Source of the DNA: Achromobacter insuavis
Lineage (GTDB): Bacteria > Pseudomonadota > Gammaproteobacteria > Burkholderiales > Burkholderiaceae_B
Reading direction: 5' to 3'
Assembly (NCBI RefSeq): GCF_902859645.1
Contig: NZ_CADIJR010000001.1
Span: forward strand, 343,542-407,541
Length of the DNA: 64,000 bases
Position numbers and translations under genes: made by a program. Below the pieces are notes generated by a model, which had not been told where the DNA came from, made no database searches, and saw only the letters and a list, made by a program, of their open reading frames with translations. This document shows, piece by piece, positions 1-9,162 of this stretch (positions are counted from its first letter, which is position 1; the number at the start of each line of letters is the position of its first letter).

Positions 1-531
1 CGCCTGCTGCTCGACGTGCGCCGCGCGCGACACGTTCTCGAAGCGCGCCGCGCCGAACAGGTCCAGGTCGTACTTGGCCTGGATCTGGCCGGTGAAGACG
101 TTGTAGAGCGCGGTGGGTTCCGGCAGGTTCGGCATGGTCAGCGCGCGCTTGCGCGTGACGTCGCCGCCAGCGTCGACCGTAGGCATCAACGAAGAATTGA
201 CCTGCCCGCGCAATTGCTCGCGGGCGCCGGCCAGGTTGCGCTCGGCGGCGGCCAGGTCGGGGCTGTTGGCCAGGCCTTCTTCCACCATGGCGTTGAGCGC
301 CTCGGAGCCGAAGCGTTTCCACCATTCGGGCACCGGGCCGGCGTCGCGCGCATAACGCTGCGCCACGCCCTGCGCCGGCGCGCCGGCGGCGGGCAGCGCC
401 TCGACGCCGTATTGCGCGGGCTGCGCCATGGCCGGCGGCTTGCTGTCGGGGGCGAAGGCGCAGGCGCCCAGCGCCAGCAGCAGCGGCAGGGTGGCCAGGC
501 GCCAGGCCGGGGTCGGGAGACGGAGGGACAT
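1..531 (-). CDS. RND efflux outer-membrane lipoprotein, NodT/OprM family (partial, pump A)
   Basis: This is the outer-membrane channel of a tripartite RND pump; only the N-terminal 177 residues are inside the window because the gene runs off the left edge. The protein starts with a lipoprotein signal peptide whose lipobox is LGAC with Cys24, so it should be lipid-anchored to the outer membrane. A WWKRFGSEALNAMVEEGL stretch follows, typical of the start of the first OEP repeat in NodT-type factors, and YDLDLFGA is another family hallmark. The start ATG lies 2 bases after the stop of the upstream permease gene, so the gene is the last of the MFP-permease-OMF operon. Substrate cannot be told from sequence. 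Confidence 0.9.
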   Translation of the reverse strand, partial: MSLRLPTPAWRLATLPLLLALGACAFAPDSKPPAMAQPAQYGVEALPAAGAPAQGVAQRYARDAGPVPEWWKRFGSEALNAMVEEGLANSPDLAAAERNLAGAREQLRGQVNSSLMPTVDAGGDVTRKRALTMPNLPEPTALYNVFTGQIQAKYDLDLFGAARFENVSRAAHVEQQA

Positions 532-533
532 CG

Positions 534-3500
534 TCAGGCTCCTCGTTCTACGTTGTCGCCGGCGTGGGCGCCGGGCGGCACGCCTTCGGGCTCCTCGCGC
601 TCGTCGTGGCGCACGCGGAACCAGGCCGCGTACAGCGCGGGCAGGAAGAACAGCGTCAGCACCGTGGCGCTGGTGATGCCGCCCATCAGCGCGGTGGCCA
701 TGGGGCCGAAGAAGTTGCTGCGCAGCAGCGGGATCAGCGCCAGCACCGCGGCCGCCGCGGTCAGCGTGATGGGACGGAAGCGCCGCACCGTGGCGCCGAC
801 GATGGCGTCGACGCGCTTGTGGCCGGCGCTGATGTCCTGTTCGATCTGGTCGACCAGAATCACCGAGTTGCGCATGATGATGCCGAACATCGCGATCACG
901 CCCAGCATGGCGACAAAGCCGAACGGCTTGCCGAACAGCAGCAGCGCGGCCACCACGCCGATCAGGCCGAGCGGCGCGGTCAGCACCACCATCAGCACGC
1001 GGGCGAAGCTTTGCAGCTGCACCATCAGCAGCGTCAGCACCGCCACGATCATGATCGGCATCTGCGCATTGATGGACGACTGGCCCTTGGCGCTTTCCTC
1101 GACCGGACCGCCGACCTCGATGCGGTAGCCGACGGGCAGTTCGGCGCGCAGCGCGTCCAGCTTCCTGTCGATGGCGTGGGTGACGTCGATGCCCTGCGCG
1201 CCGGCCTTGACGTCGGCCTGCACGGTGATGGTGGGCTGGCGGTCGCGTTCCCAGATCACGCCGTACTCCAGGCCGTAGCGCACCTGGCCCAGGCTGCCCA
1301 GCGGCACCGGGCCGTTGGGCGTGGGCATGGCCAGCGTGGCCAGGCGGCCCGGGTCGACGCGTTCGCTGTCGGGGGCGCGCAGGCTGACGTTGATCAGCTT
1401 GTCGCGCTCGCGGTACTGCGTCACGGTGTAGCCCGACAGCGTCATCGCCAGGAAGCTGGAGATGTCGTTCGAGCTTACGCCCACTTCGCGCGCCTTCTGC
1501 TGGTCGATGTCGAAGCGCACCGAGCGCTCGGACGGCTCGTCCCAGTCGAACTGCACGTTGACCGAGCGGCTGTCGGCGCGCACTTCGGCGGCCACCTTCT
1601 CGGCCACCTGGCGCACCTCGGGGATCTTGTCGCCGCTGACGCGGAACTGCACCTGGAAGCCCACCGGCGGGCCGTTCTCCAGCCGCGACAGGCGGCTGCG
1701 GATCGCCGGGAACTGCTCGTGCAGCACCGGTTCGAGCCAGTGCGCCAGTTTTTCGCGGTCTTCCACCGAGTTGGCGGTGATGACGATCTGCGCGAAGTTG
1801 GGCGTGGCCAGCTGCTGGTCCAGCGGCAGGTAGAAGCGCGGCGCGCCGGTGCCGACGAAGCTCACCGAATGGGCGATCTCGGGCCGGCCGTCCAGCACCT
1901 TTTCAAGCCGCTCGACCTGGCGCAGCGTGGCGGCGAACGAGGCGCCTTCCTGCAGCCGCACGTCCACCAGCAGCTCGGTGCGGTCCGAGCTGGGGAAGAA
2001 CTGCTGCGGCACCAGGCCGAAGCCGACCATCGACACCACGAACAGCGCCACGGTCGCCAGCAGCACGCGCCAGCGGCGGTCCACGCACCACGCCACCCAG
2101 CCGCGCAGGCGCTGGTAGAAGCGGGTGTTGTAGATGTCGTGCTCGTGGTCATCGGGCAGGTGAGCCTCGCGCTTGCGCTCGGGCAGCATGCGATAACCCA
2201 GCAGCGGGATCAGCACCACCGCGGCGAACCACGAGGTGATCAGCGCGATCGCCGACACCTGGAAGATCGAACGGGTGTATTCGCCGGTGCTGGACTTGGC
2301 CAGCGCGATCGGCAGGAAGCCGGCCACCGTCACCAGCGTGCCGGTCAGCATCGGGAAGGCGGTGCTGGTGTAGGCGAAGGCGGCGGCGCGCGCGCGGCTC
2401 CAGCCCTGTTCCAGCTTCACCGCCATCATCTCGACCGCGATGATGGCGTCGTCCACCAGCAGGCCCAGCGCCAGCACCAGCGTGCCCAGCGAGACCTTGT
2501 GCAGGCCGATGCCGAACATGTCCATGAACAGCGCGGTCACCGCCAGCACCACCGGAATCGAGATCACCACCACCATGCCGGTGCGCAGGCCCAGCGACAC
2601 CAGGCTGACGATCAGCACGATGGCCACGGCCTCGGCCACCGAGCGCAGGAACTCGTCCACCGAGAACGACACCGCCTTGGGCATGCTCGACACTTCGGTC
2701 AGCGTCAGGCCGGCCGGCAGCCGCGCCTTGAGTTCGCCGAACTTGGCGTCCAGGGCCTTGCCCAGGTGCACCACGTCCTGGCCGGGCTGCATGGTGATGC
2801 CGATGCCCAGCACCGGCTCGCCGCGCGTGCGCATCTGCTCGGCCGGGGGATCGTCATAGCCGCGGTGGATGGTGGCGATATCGCCCAGCCGGATCGACTT
2901 GCCGTTGACGCGGATCAGCGTCTCGGCCAGCGCCCGGGTGTCCTGGAACTGGCCGCTGGGACGCACGAACACGCGGTCGTCGGCCGTGGTCAGGGTGCCG
3001 GCGCTGGCCACCGCGTTCTGGCTGTTGATGGCCTCGGCGATCTGCTGCGGCGACACGCCCAGCCGCGTCAGCTGCGTGTTGCTGATCTCGATATAGACGT
3101 GCTCGGGCTGCTCGCCGAAGTAATCGACCTTGGCCACGCCCGGCACGCGCAGCAGCACGGTGCGCAGGCTGTCGGCGTAGTCGCGCAATTGCGCCGGCGA
3201 GAAGCCGTCGCCCGCCAGGGTGTAGATGTTGGTGTAGACGTCGCCGAACTCGTCATTGAAGAACGGCCCCTGCACGCCCTGCGGCAGCGTCGCGCCGATG
3301 TCGCCGACCTTCTTGCGCACCTGGTACCACTCGTTGGCCACCTCGCTGGCCGGCGCCGAGTCCTTCATGGTGAAGAAGATCAGCGATTCGCCGGGACGCG
3401 AGTAGCTGCGCAGGAAGTCCGTGGACGGTGTTTCCTGCAGTTTCTTGGCGATGCGGTCGGTGACCTGCTCCTGCACCTGCTGCGAGGTGGCGCCGGGCCA

Positions 3501-3707
3501 CAGGGTCTTGATGACCATCACGCGGAACGTGAAGGGCGGGTCTTCGGACTGCGCCAGGCGCGAATACGACAGCACGCCGAACAGCGTCACCAGCGTGATC
3601 AGGAAGATCACCAGCGGCTGGTGCCGCAGCGCCCAGGCCGACAGGTTGAACTTGCCTTCCTCGTGGCGGTGCGCGGCGTTCTGATTCTCGGGAACCGGCG
3701 CGCTCAT
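534..3707 (-). CDS. RND efflux permease, HAE-1 family (pump A)
   Basis: This is the inner-membrane proton/drug antiporter of pump A, 1057 residues, the usual length for the family plus a short hydrophilic N-terminal extension of about 20 residues before the first membrane segment. The TM4 motif GLLVDDAIIAVE carries the two proton-relay aspartates near residues 418-419. At the place of the TM10 lysine of AcrB the sequence reads MRNSVILVD, with Arg946 instead of Lys; this substitution is, as I recall, seen in the TriC/VexH-like branch, so I place the protein there. The start overlaps the stop of the MFP gene by 4 bases (ATGA), indicating translational coupling. Substrate unknown. Confidence 0.93.
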   Translation of the reverse strand: MSAPVPENQNAAHRHEEGKFNLSAWALRHQPLVIFLITLVTLFGVLSYSRLAQSEDPPFTFRVMVIKTLWPGATSQQVQEQVTDRIAKKLQETPSTDFLRSYSRPGESLIFFTMKDSAPASEVANEWYQVRKKVGDIGATLPQGVQGPFFNDEFGDVYTNIYTLAGDGFSPAQLRDYADSLRTVLLRVPGVAKVDYFGEQPEHVYIEISNTQLTRLGVSPQQIAEAINSQNAVASAGTLTTADDRVFVRPSGQFQDTRALAETLIRVNGKSIRLGDIATIHRGYDDPPAEQMRTRGEPVLGIGITMQPGQDVVHLGKALDAKFGELKARLPAGLTLTEVSSMPKAVSFSVDEFLRSVAEAVAIVLIVSLVSLGLRTGMVVVISIPVVLAVTALFMDMFGIGLHKVSLGTLVLALGLLVDDAIIAVEMMAVKLEQGWSRARAAAFAYTSTAFPMLTGTLVTVAGFLPIALAKSSTGEYTRSIFQVSAIALITSWFAAVVLIPLLGYRMLPERKREAHLPDDHEHDIYNTRFYQRLRGWVAWCVDRRWRVLLATVALFVVSMVGFGLVPQQFFPSSDRTELLVDVRLQEGASFAATLRQVERLEKVLDGRPEIAHSVSFVGTGAPRFYLPLDQQLATPNFAQIVITANSVEDREKLAHWLEPVLHEQFPAIRSRLSRLENGPPVGFQVQFRVSGDKIPEVRQVAEKVAAEVRADSRSVNVQFDWDEPSERSVRFDIDQQKAREVGVSSNDISSFLAMTLSGYTVTQYRERDKLINVSLRAPDSERVDPGRLATLAMPTPNGPVPLGSLGQVRYGLEYGVIWERDRQPTITVQADVKAGAQGIDVTHAIDRKLDALRAELPVGYRIEVGGPVEESAKGQSSINAQMPIMIVAVLTLLMVQLQSFARVLMVVLTAPLGLIGVVAALLLFGKPFGFVAMLGVIAMFGIIMRNSVILVDQIEQDISAGHKRVDAIVGATVRRFRPITLTAAAAVLALIPLLRSNFFGPMATALMGGITSATVLTLFFLPALYAAWFRVRHDEREEPEGVPPGAHAGDNVERGA

Positions 3708-4882
3708 GATGCGAAGTCCTCGGGGTGCAGCGGCGGCACCGCGCGGACCTTCTCGCCGGCCGACACGGCGTGCACGCCTTGCCAGACCACGCGCTCGCCG
3801 GCCTGCACGCCCTGCGTCAGGGTGACGCTGCGGGCGTCGTAGCGCAGCACCTGCACGCGACGCAGTTCCAGCGTGTCTTCCTGCGGCTTGACGATCCAGA
3901 CCGCCGGCTCGCCGTTGTCATGGAACAGCGCGGTCGCCGGCACCGTGTAGGTGGTGGCGCCGTTGGCCTGGCGGTTGTCGAAGCTGATGTTGGCGGTCAT
4001 GCCCAGTCGCACCTCGGGCGAGGGCGACTCCAGCGTCAGCTTGGCGCGGTAGGTGCGGCTCTGCGGATCGGCCGCCGGCGCGATCTCGCGCAGCACGGCG
4101 CTGAAGGTCTGGCCGGGCAGCGGCGCCAGCGTGACGGTGGCGCGCTGGCCGATGGCCAGGCCCGCCAGCACGCTTTCGGGCACGTCGCACAGGGCGTCGA
4201 CGTCGCCCGCCCAGGCCAGGTTGTAGACCGCCTGGCCCGCCGCCACGTTCTGGCCGGTGTCGGCCTGCTCGGCGGTGATGACGCCGGCGTGGTCGGCGGC
4301 CAGGGTGGTGTAGTTGAGCTGGTCGGCCGACAGGGCCGCCTGCTGCGCCGCCTGGTCGCGCTGCGCCAGCGCCGAGGCGTAGGCGTTGCGGGTCTGTTCG
4401 AGCTGGTTGGCGGCGATCAGGTTTTCCCTGGACTGGGCGCGGTCGCGGTCCAGCTGCTGCTTGGCGTAGTCCAGCTGGTGCTGGGCGGCCGACAGCTGGG
4501 CGCGGGCGGCGGCGGCGTTCTTGGTGGCGTCGGCGGGGTCGAGCCTGGCGACCACCTGGCCCGGCTTGACCGTGTCGCCCAGCCGGACCTTGCGTTCGAT
4601 GATCTTGCCGCCCACCCGGAACGACAGCGGCGTGCTGTAGCGCGCCTGCACTTCGCCGGGCAGGGTCCAGGCCGGCAGCGCCGAATCGGCCTTGGCCGGC
4701 ATGGCCACCACTGGACGCGGCGGCGGCGGCTCGGCCTCCTTGCTGCCGCAGCCGGCCAGCGCCAGCGTCAGCGCCAGGGCGAGCGCGGGCCAGGGGCGGC
4801 GCAGGACAGGATGGGAAAGCGCCGCGGCATGGGCGGCGGGATTGCGCGCGGCGACGGGCGCGCAAGAACCTGAAGAATTCAC
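3704..4882 (-). CDS. RND efflux periplasmic adaptor (MFP), lipoprotein (pump A)
   Basis: This is the membrane-fusion protein linking the pump A permease to its channel. I chose the GTG at 4882, preceded by GAGGTG at good spacing, giving 392 residues; an in-frame ATG at 4966 would add 28 residues before the signal peptide and lacks support. The signal peptide ends in LAGC, so Cys45 is the lipidation site. Next come the split biotinyl-lipoyl domain (GDTVKPGQVVARLDP and later DTGQNVAAGQAVYNLA), an alpha-helical hairpin between them, and a beta-barrel region with EIAPAADPQSRTYRAKLTL. It is the first gene of the operon and is divergent from a TetR gene. Confidence 0.92.
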   Translation of the reverse strand: MNSSGSCAPVAARNPAAHAAALSHPVLRRPWPALALALTLALAGCGSKEAEPPPPRPVVAMPAKADSALPAWTLPGEVQARYSTPLSFRVGGKIIERKVRLGDTVKPGQVVARLDPADATKNAAAARAQLSAAQHQLDYAKQQLDRDRAQSRENLIAANQLEQTRNAYASALAQRDQAAQQAALSADQLNYTTLAADHAGVITAEQADTGQNVAAGQAVYNLAWAGDVDALCDVPESVLAGLAIGQRATVTLAPLPGQTFSAVLREIAPAADPQSRTYRAKLTLESPSPEVRLGMTANISFDNRQANGATTYTVPATALFHDNGEPAVWIVKPQEDTLELRRVQVLRYDARSVTLTQGVQAGERVVWQGVHAVSAGEKVRAVPPLHPEDFAS

Positions 4883-4981
4883 GAAACACCTCGCGACGCG
4901 GGCAGGAGGGGGAAACGGGACGCGAGGCGGCAGGCCCTTGCAGGCCGGCGCGCGGCACCCTGGCAATCCGATACGGGATGG

Positions 4982-5011
4982 ATTCTAATTCGGGTGTGTA
5001 TTCAAATACAA
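4982..5011 (-). promoter_or_regulatory. Promoter of pump A operon with overlapping palindromic operator
   Basis: Read on the minus strand, TTGTAT (5011-5006) and TAGAAT (4987-4982) are separated by 18 bases, a good sigma-70 arrangement. The -35 box lies inside TGTATTCAAATACA (4997-5010), two TGTAT/ATACA arms around four bases. A wider GATTC/GAATC pair sits at 4981-4985 and 5016-5020. This is where the divergent TetR protein would be expected to bind. Binding is inferred. Confidence 0.5.
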
Positions 5012-5050
5012 GTGTGAATCTGAAATCGTTCCAGATGATAGAATCGCCCC

Positions 5051-5674
5051 ATGTCAAAAGTCCGCCTTACCCGAGAGCAAAGCCGCGACCAGACGCGCCA
5101 GCGTCTGCTCGATGCCGCGCAATCGATCTTCCTGACCAAGGGTTTCGTCGCCGCCAGCGTCGAGGACATCGCCGAACTGGCCGGCTATACCCGCGGCGCC
5201 TTCTATTCCAATTTCGCCAGCAAGTCCGAACTGTTCCTGCAGCTGCTCAAGCGCGACCATGAAAACGTGATGAGCGACATGCGCGCCATCTTCGAGGCCG
5301 GCGAGACCCGCCAGCAGATGGAAGACAGCGTGCTGCACTACTACAGCAACCATTTCCGCGACAACGAGTGCTTCCTGCTGTGGATGGAAGCCAAGCTGCA
5401 GGCCGCCCGCGATCCCGAATTCCGCGTCGGCTTCATCGCCTGTATGGGCGAGCTGCGCGAAGCCACCACCGAATACATCCGCCAGTTCTCCGAGCGCGTC
5501 GGCACGCCCCTGCCGCTGCCCGCGCGCGAGCTGGCCATCGGCCTGCTGGCGCTGTCCGACGGCATGCAATTCAGCTTCGCCTTCGACCCGCAGAACGTCA
5601 GCGCCGAGACCACCGAATCGGTGCTGGCGGGGTTCTTCCGCCGCGTGGTATTCGGCGAACGCGACCCCGGCTAG
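5051..5674 (+). CDS. TetR/AcrR-family repressor, probable regulator of pump A
   Basis: A 207-residue TetR-type regulator. The N-terminal helix-turn-helix is clear: RLLDAAQSIFLTKGFVAASVEDIAELAGYTRGAFYSNFASKSEL, with the typical YTRGAFYSNF recognition helix at about residues 46-55. The C-terminal ligand-binding half is alpha-helical and variable, so the inducer is unknown. It is divergent from the pump A operon with a 168-base spacer carrying a palindrome, the classical layout of a local efflux repressor. The start has no Shine-Dalgarno; a TAGAAT box (5039-5044) sits only 6 bases upstream of the ATG, suggesting a leaderless transcript. Confidence 0.9.
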   Translation: MSKVRLTREQSRDQTRQRLLDAAQSIFLTKGFVAASVEDIAELAGYTRGAFYSNFASKSELFLQLLKRDHENVMSDMRAIFEAGETRQQMEDSVLHYYSNHFRDNECFLLWMEAKLQAARDPEFRVGFIACMGELREATTEYIRQFSERVGTPLPLPARELAIGLLALSDGMQFSFAFDPQNVSAETTESVLAGFFRRVVFGERDPG

Positions 5675-5753
5675 GGCCGCCCGGCCCGACGGCGACCCGC
5701 GCGGCCGGCCCGGGCCCGGATGCCGGGCGCGGTGCGGCCATGCGACGCGGGCA

Positions 5754-5783
5754 TTGTCACGGCCAGCGGCGGCATGATAGTAA
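5754..5783 (+). promoter_or_regulatory. Candidate promoter of the BCCT transporter gene
   Basis: TTGTCA (5754-5759) is followed after 16 to 18 bases by GATAGT/TAGTAA (5776-5783). The surrounding 5675-5775 stretch is very GC-rich and holds nothing else I can name. The match is moderate. Confidence 0.35.
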
Positions 5784-5860
5784 TAACGGCGGCGCGCCGG
5801 CTGGACTGAGGGGGCCAGCGCCGCAGCCTTTGGCATCCCTCGGGCGAAAGGAGCGGCAGC

Positions 5861-7831
5861 ATGTCTTCAGAAACCCGACCATCCACCATCAACCGCCCGG
5901 TCTTCTATTCGGCGGCGCTGTTCACGCTGCTGCTGGTGGGCTTTGCCATCACGGCGCCCAGGACCGCGCAGAATCTGTTCGAATCGATCCAGGCCTGGAT
6001 CCTGGGCAACGCCAGCTGGTTCTACATCCTGGTGGTCGCCATCATCCTGCTGTCGGTGGCGTTCCTGGCCATCAGCCGCTATGGCGACATCAAGCTGGGG
6101 CCCGATCACAGCGAGCCCGACTACCGCAACTTCACCTGGTTCGCCATGCTGTTCTCGGCGGGCATGGGCATCGGCCTGATGTTCTTCGGCGTGGCCGAGC
6201 CGGTCATGCACTTCATGTCGCCGCCGGTGGGTGAGGGCGCCACCGCGGCCGCCGCGCGCGAATCCATGAAGATCACCTTCTTCCATTGGGGCCTGCACGC
6301 CTGGGCCATCTACGCGGTGGTGGCGCTGACGCTGGCATTCTTCAGCTTCCGCCACGGCCTGCCGCTGACCCTGCGCTCGGCCCTGTATCCGCTGATCGGC
6401 AATCGCATCCACGGCCCCATCGGCCACGCGGTCGACGTGTTCGCCATCATCGGCACCGTGCTGGGCGTGGCGACTTCGCTGGGACTGGGCGTGGCGCAGA
6501 TGAACAGCGGGCTGAACCATCTGTTCGGCATTCCCGTGGGCGTGATGCCGCAGATCATCCTGATCGTCATCACCTGCGGGCTGGCCACGCTGTCGGTGGC
6601 CAGCGGCCTGGACAAGGGCATCCGCATCCTGTCCGAGGCCAACATGGTGCTGGCGGTGATCCTGCTGCTGTTCGTGCTGGTGGCCGGCCCCACCGTGTTC
6701 CTGCTGCAGACCTTCGTGCAGAACACCGGCGCCTACCTGTCGGACATCGTCAACAAGACCTTCAACCTGTACGCCTACGAGCCGACCGACTGGATCGGCG
6801 GCTGGACCCTGTTCTACTGGGGCTGGTGGATCGCCTGGTCGCCGTTCGTCGGCCTGTTCATCGCCCGCATCTCGCGCGGGCGCACCATCCGCGAATTCGT
6901 CAGCGGCGTGCTGCTGGTGCCGGCCGGCTTCACGCTGTTCTGGATGACGGTGTTCGGCGATACCGCCATCCACTTCATCCTGGTCGACGGCATCAAGGGG
7001 TTCGCCGATACGGTCAAACAAGACAATTCGCTGGCGCTGTTCGCGTTCTTCGAGCTGCTGCCCTGGAGCAGCGTGATCTCGATCTTCGCCATCGCGATGG
7101 TGGCGGTGTTCTTCGTCACCTCGGCCGACTCGGGCGCGCTGGTGGTGGACCTGCTGGCCTCGGGCGGCGCCGACCGCACGCCGGTGTGGCAGCGCATCTT
7201 CTGGTCGCTGTCGATGGGCGCGGTGGCCATCGCGCTGCTGCTGGCCGACGGCCTGACGGCGTTGCAGACGGCCACCATCGCCAGCGCGCTGCCGTTCTCG
7301 ATCATCCTGCTGCTGTCGTTGTGGGGGCTGTTCAAGGCGCTCAGGCTCGACGCCACCAAGCGTGGCATCCGCTACCAGTCGCTGACGCTGTCGCGCCCCG
7401 CGCGCGGTGGCCAGTCGTGGGAGCGGCGGCTGCGCAACATGGTCATGATGCCGCGCCGCGCCCACGTGCTGCGCTTCATCGCGGATGTGGTGACCCCGGC
7501 GCTGGAGGACGTGGCCGATGAACTGCGCAAGCAGGGCTACGCCGTCGCGGTCAAGGAAAGCGACGGCGAGGGCGGGGTGGTGCTGGAGGTGAACCACGGC
7601 GAACACCTGGACTTCTTCTATTCGGTGCGGCCGCAGGCCTTCGTGCGGCCCAGCCTGACGCCCGAAGAGGCCGCCGACGAGGAAGAGCGCAAGTACTTCC
7701 GCGCCGAGGTCCACCTGCGCGAGGGCGGACAGGACTACGACATCATGGGCTGGAGCCGCGACGCCGTCATCGGCGACATCCTCGACCAGTACGAACGCCA
7801 CCGCCACTACCTGCACATGGTGCGCACGTAG
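5861..7831 (+). CDS. BCCT-family choline/betaine/carnitine transporter (BetT-like)
   Basis: A 656-residue inner-membrane carrier of the betaine/choline/carnitine family, which imports quaternary-ammonium osmolytes with Na+ or H+. Twelve membrane segments are visible. The family signature with its tryptophan box is present near residues 311-340 (GWTLFYWGWWIAWSPFVGLFIARISRGRTIREF). After the last membrane segment there is a cytoplasmic tail of about 140 residues, as in BetT-type carriers where the tail is involved in osmotic sensing. An AAGGAG Shine-Dalgarno precedes the ATG and a strong terminator follows, so it is a single-gene unit. Whether choline or glycine betaine is the substrate cannot be decided. 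Confidence 0.93.
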   Translation: MSSETRPSTINRPVFYSAALFTLLLVGFAITAPRTAQNLFESIQAWILGNASWFYILVVAIILLSVAFLAISRYGDIKLGPDHSEPDYRNFTWFAMLFSAGMGIGLMFFGVAEPVMHFMSPPVGEGATAAAARESMKITFFHWGLHAWAIYAVVALTLAFFSFRHGLPLTLRSALYPLIGNRIHGPIGHAVDVFAIIGTVLGVATSLGLGVAQMNSGLNHLFGIPVGVMPQIILIVITCGLATLSVASGLDKGIRILSEANMVLAVILLLFVLVAGPTVFLLQTFVQNTGAYLSDIVNKTFNLYAYEPTDWIGGWTLFYWGWWIAWSPFVGLFIARISRGRTIREFVSGVLLVPAGFTLFWMTVFGDTAIHFILVDGIKGFADTVKQDNSLALFAFFELLPWSSVISIFAIAMVAVFFVTSADSGALVVDLLASGGADRTPVWQRIFWSLSMGAVAIALLLADGLTALQTATIASALPFSIILLLSLWGLFKALRLDATKRGIRYQSLTLSRPARGGQSWERRLRNMVMMPRRAHVLRFIADVVTPALEDVADELRKQGYAVAVKESDGEGGVVLEVNHGEHLDFFYSVRPQAFVRPSLTPEEAADEEERKYFRAEVHLREGGQDYDIMGWSRDAVIGDILDQYERHRHYLHMVRT

Positions 7832-7874
7832 CCCTGGCGTTGCGCCCTGGGCGCAAGCCTGTTTCCCCGCAAAC

Positions 7875-7900
7875 CGCCGGCCTTCGCCGGCGTTTTTTTT
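7875..7900 (+). terminator. Rho-independent terminator after the BCCT gene
   Basis: A 7-bp perfect stem CGCCGGC/GCCGGCG with a CTTC loop is followed by eight T residues. Confidence 0.92.
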
Positions 7901-7916
7901 GGCCATTTCCCGCCGA

Positions 7917-7981
7917 TAGGTTTTCTTAATCCTAAACATTACTTTAGGTTTTTTGACTTCGTCCGATTTTTCAAGGATTAT
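7917..7981 (+). promoter_or_regulatory. Promoter and inverted-repeat operator of pump B
   Basis: TTGACT (7953-7958) and GATTAT (7976-7981) are 17 bases apart, a good sigma-70 promoter. Just upstream is a perfect inverted repeat CCTAAA-N6-TTTAGG (7931-7948). A third half-site, TAGGTTTT, lies at 7917-7924 and repeats the TTTAGGTTT arm. A small GGAT-T-ATCC palindrome (7975-7983) covers the -10. These are the best candidates for the binding site of the cysteine-rich regulator encoded at 13747-14409. Confidence 0.55.
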
Positions 7982-8015
7982 CCAAGCAATTCCTTTGATA
8001 AATAGTGAGAGAGTC

Positions 8016-9146
8016 ATGAAGGCGAAATCAGGCGCATGGGCGGCCGGGGTGCTGGCCCTGGCGGTAGTGGCGGGGGGCGGGCTGTACTGGAAATTCGGCG
8101 GCGCGTCGCACAAGGGCGGCTGGGCCATGGCGCCGGCCAAGGTGGCGGTGGCGCCCGTGTTGCAGGCGGATTTCCCGGCGGCGCTGTCGGGCATCGCCTC
8201 GCTCGAGGCGACCCGGCAGGTGCTGGTGCCGGCCGAAGTCGACGGCCGGGTGGCGCAGATCCTGTTCACCCCCGGCGAGCGGGTGCGCGCCGGGCAGCTG
8301 CTGGTGCAGCTGAACGACGCGCCCGAGCAGGGCGAACTGGCGCGGCTGCAGGCCCAGGCCAGGAACGCCCGGGCGCTGCTGGAACGCACCCGCCGCCTGG
8401 TGCCGCAGCAGGCGGCCACGCGCGAGCAGCTGGACCAGGCCCAGGCCGACTACGACCAGGCCGCCGGCGAGATCAAGCGGGTCCAGGCCCTGATCGAGCA
8501 GAAGCGCATCAAGGCCCCGTTCGACGGCGTGCTCGGCGTGCGCCGGGTCAACCTGGGCCAGTTCGCCCGCGCCGGCGATCCGCTGGTGTCGCTGACCGAC
8601 GCGGCCAGCGTCTACGCCAACATCACGCTGCCCGAGCAGGCGCTGGGCGCGCTGCGCGCCGGCCAGCCGGTGACCGTGACGGTCGACGCCCACGCCGGCC
8701 GGGTCTTCGACGGCACCGTCACCACCATCGAACCGCAGGTCGACCCGGGCTCGCGCACCGTGCGGGTGCAGGCCACGCTGGCCAACGCCGACGGCGCGCT
8801 CGCGGCCGGCATGTTCGCCCATGGCCAGGTGGTGCTGCCGCCGCGGCCCGGCGTGCTGACCGTGCCAGAAACCGCCATCAGCTACAGCGCCTATGGCGAC
8901 TCGGTCTACGTGGTGACGCCGCCCAAGGGCGGCGAGGCGTCGGCGCCGCCGACCGTGACCCAGGCCTACGTGCGGACCGCCGAGCGCGTGCGCGGCCGGG
9001 TGGTGGTGACCAAGGGCCTCAAGCCGGGCGACCGCGTGGTGACCTCGGGCCAGCTGCGCCTGCACAACGGCGCACCCGTCGAGATCAGCGCCCAGGACAC
9101 CGTGGCGCTGGACGCCGCGCCGCAATCCGTGGCGCAAGCCCGCTGA
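8016..9146 (+). CDS. RND efflux periplasmic adaptor (MFP), signal-anchored (pump B)
   Basis: A 376-residue membrane-fusion protein. The ATG at 8016 has GAGAG upstream and starts directly with a hydrophobic anchor (AAGVLALAVVAGGGLYWKF); no lipobox is present, so it is probably anchored by an uncleaved N-terminal helix, unlike the adaptors of the other two pumps here. The lipoyl half-motifs (GRVAQILFTPGERVRAGQLLVQL; RIKAPFDGVLGVRRVNLGQF) flank a short hairpin, followed by the barrel region with EPQVDPGSRTVRVQATL. First gene of a three-gene pump operon plus regulator, 16 bases ahead of the permease gene. Confidence 0.92.
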   Translation: MKAKSGAWAAGVLALAVVAGGGLYWKFGGASHKGGWAMAPAKVAVAPVLQADFPAALSGIASLEATRQVLVPAEVDGRVAQILFTPGERVRAGQLLVQLNDAPEQGELARLQAQARNARALLERTRRLVPQQAATREQLDQAQADYDQAAGEIKRVQALIEQKRIKAPFDGVLGVRRVNLGQFARAGDPLVSLTDAASVYANITLPEQALGALRAGQPVTVTVDAHAGRVFDGTVTTIEPQVDPGSRTVRVQATLANADGALAAGMFAHGQVVLPPRPGVLTVPETAISYSAYGDSVYVVTPPKGGEASAPPTVTQAYVRTAERVRGRVVVTKGLKPGDRVVTSGQLRLHNGAPVEISAQDTVALDAAPQSVAQAR

Positions 9147-9162
9147 ACCCGCGGAGCCGATC

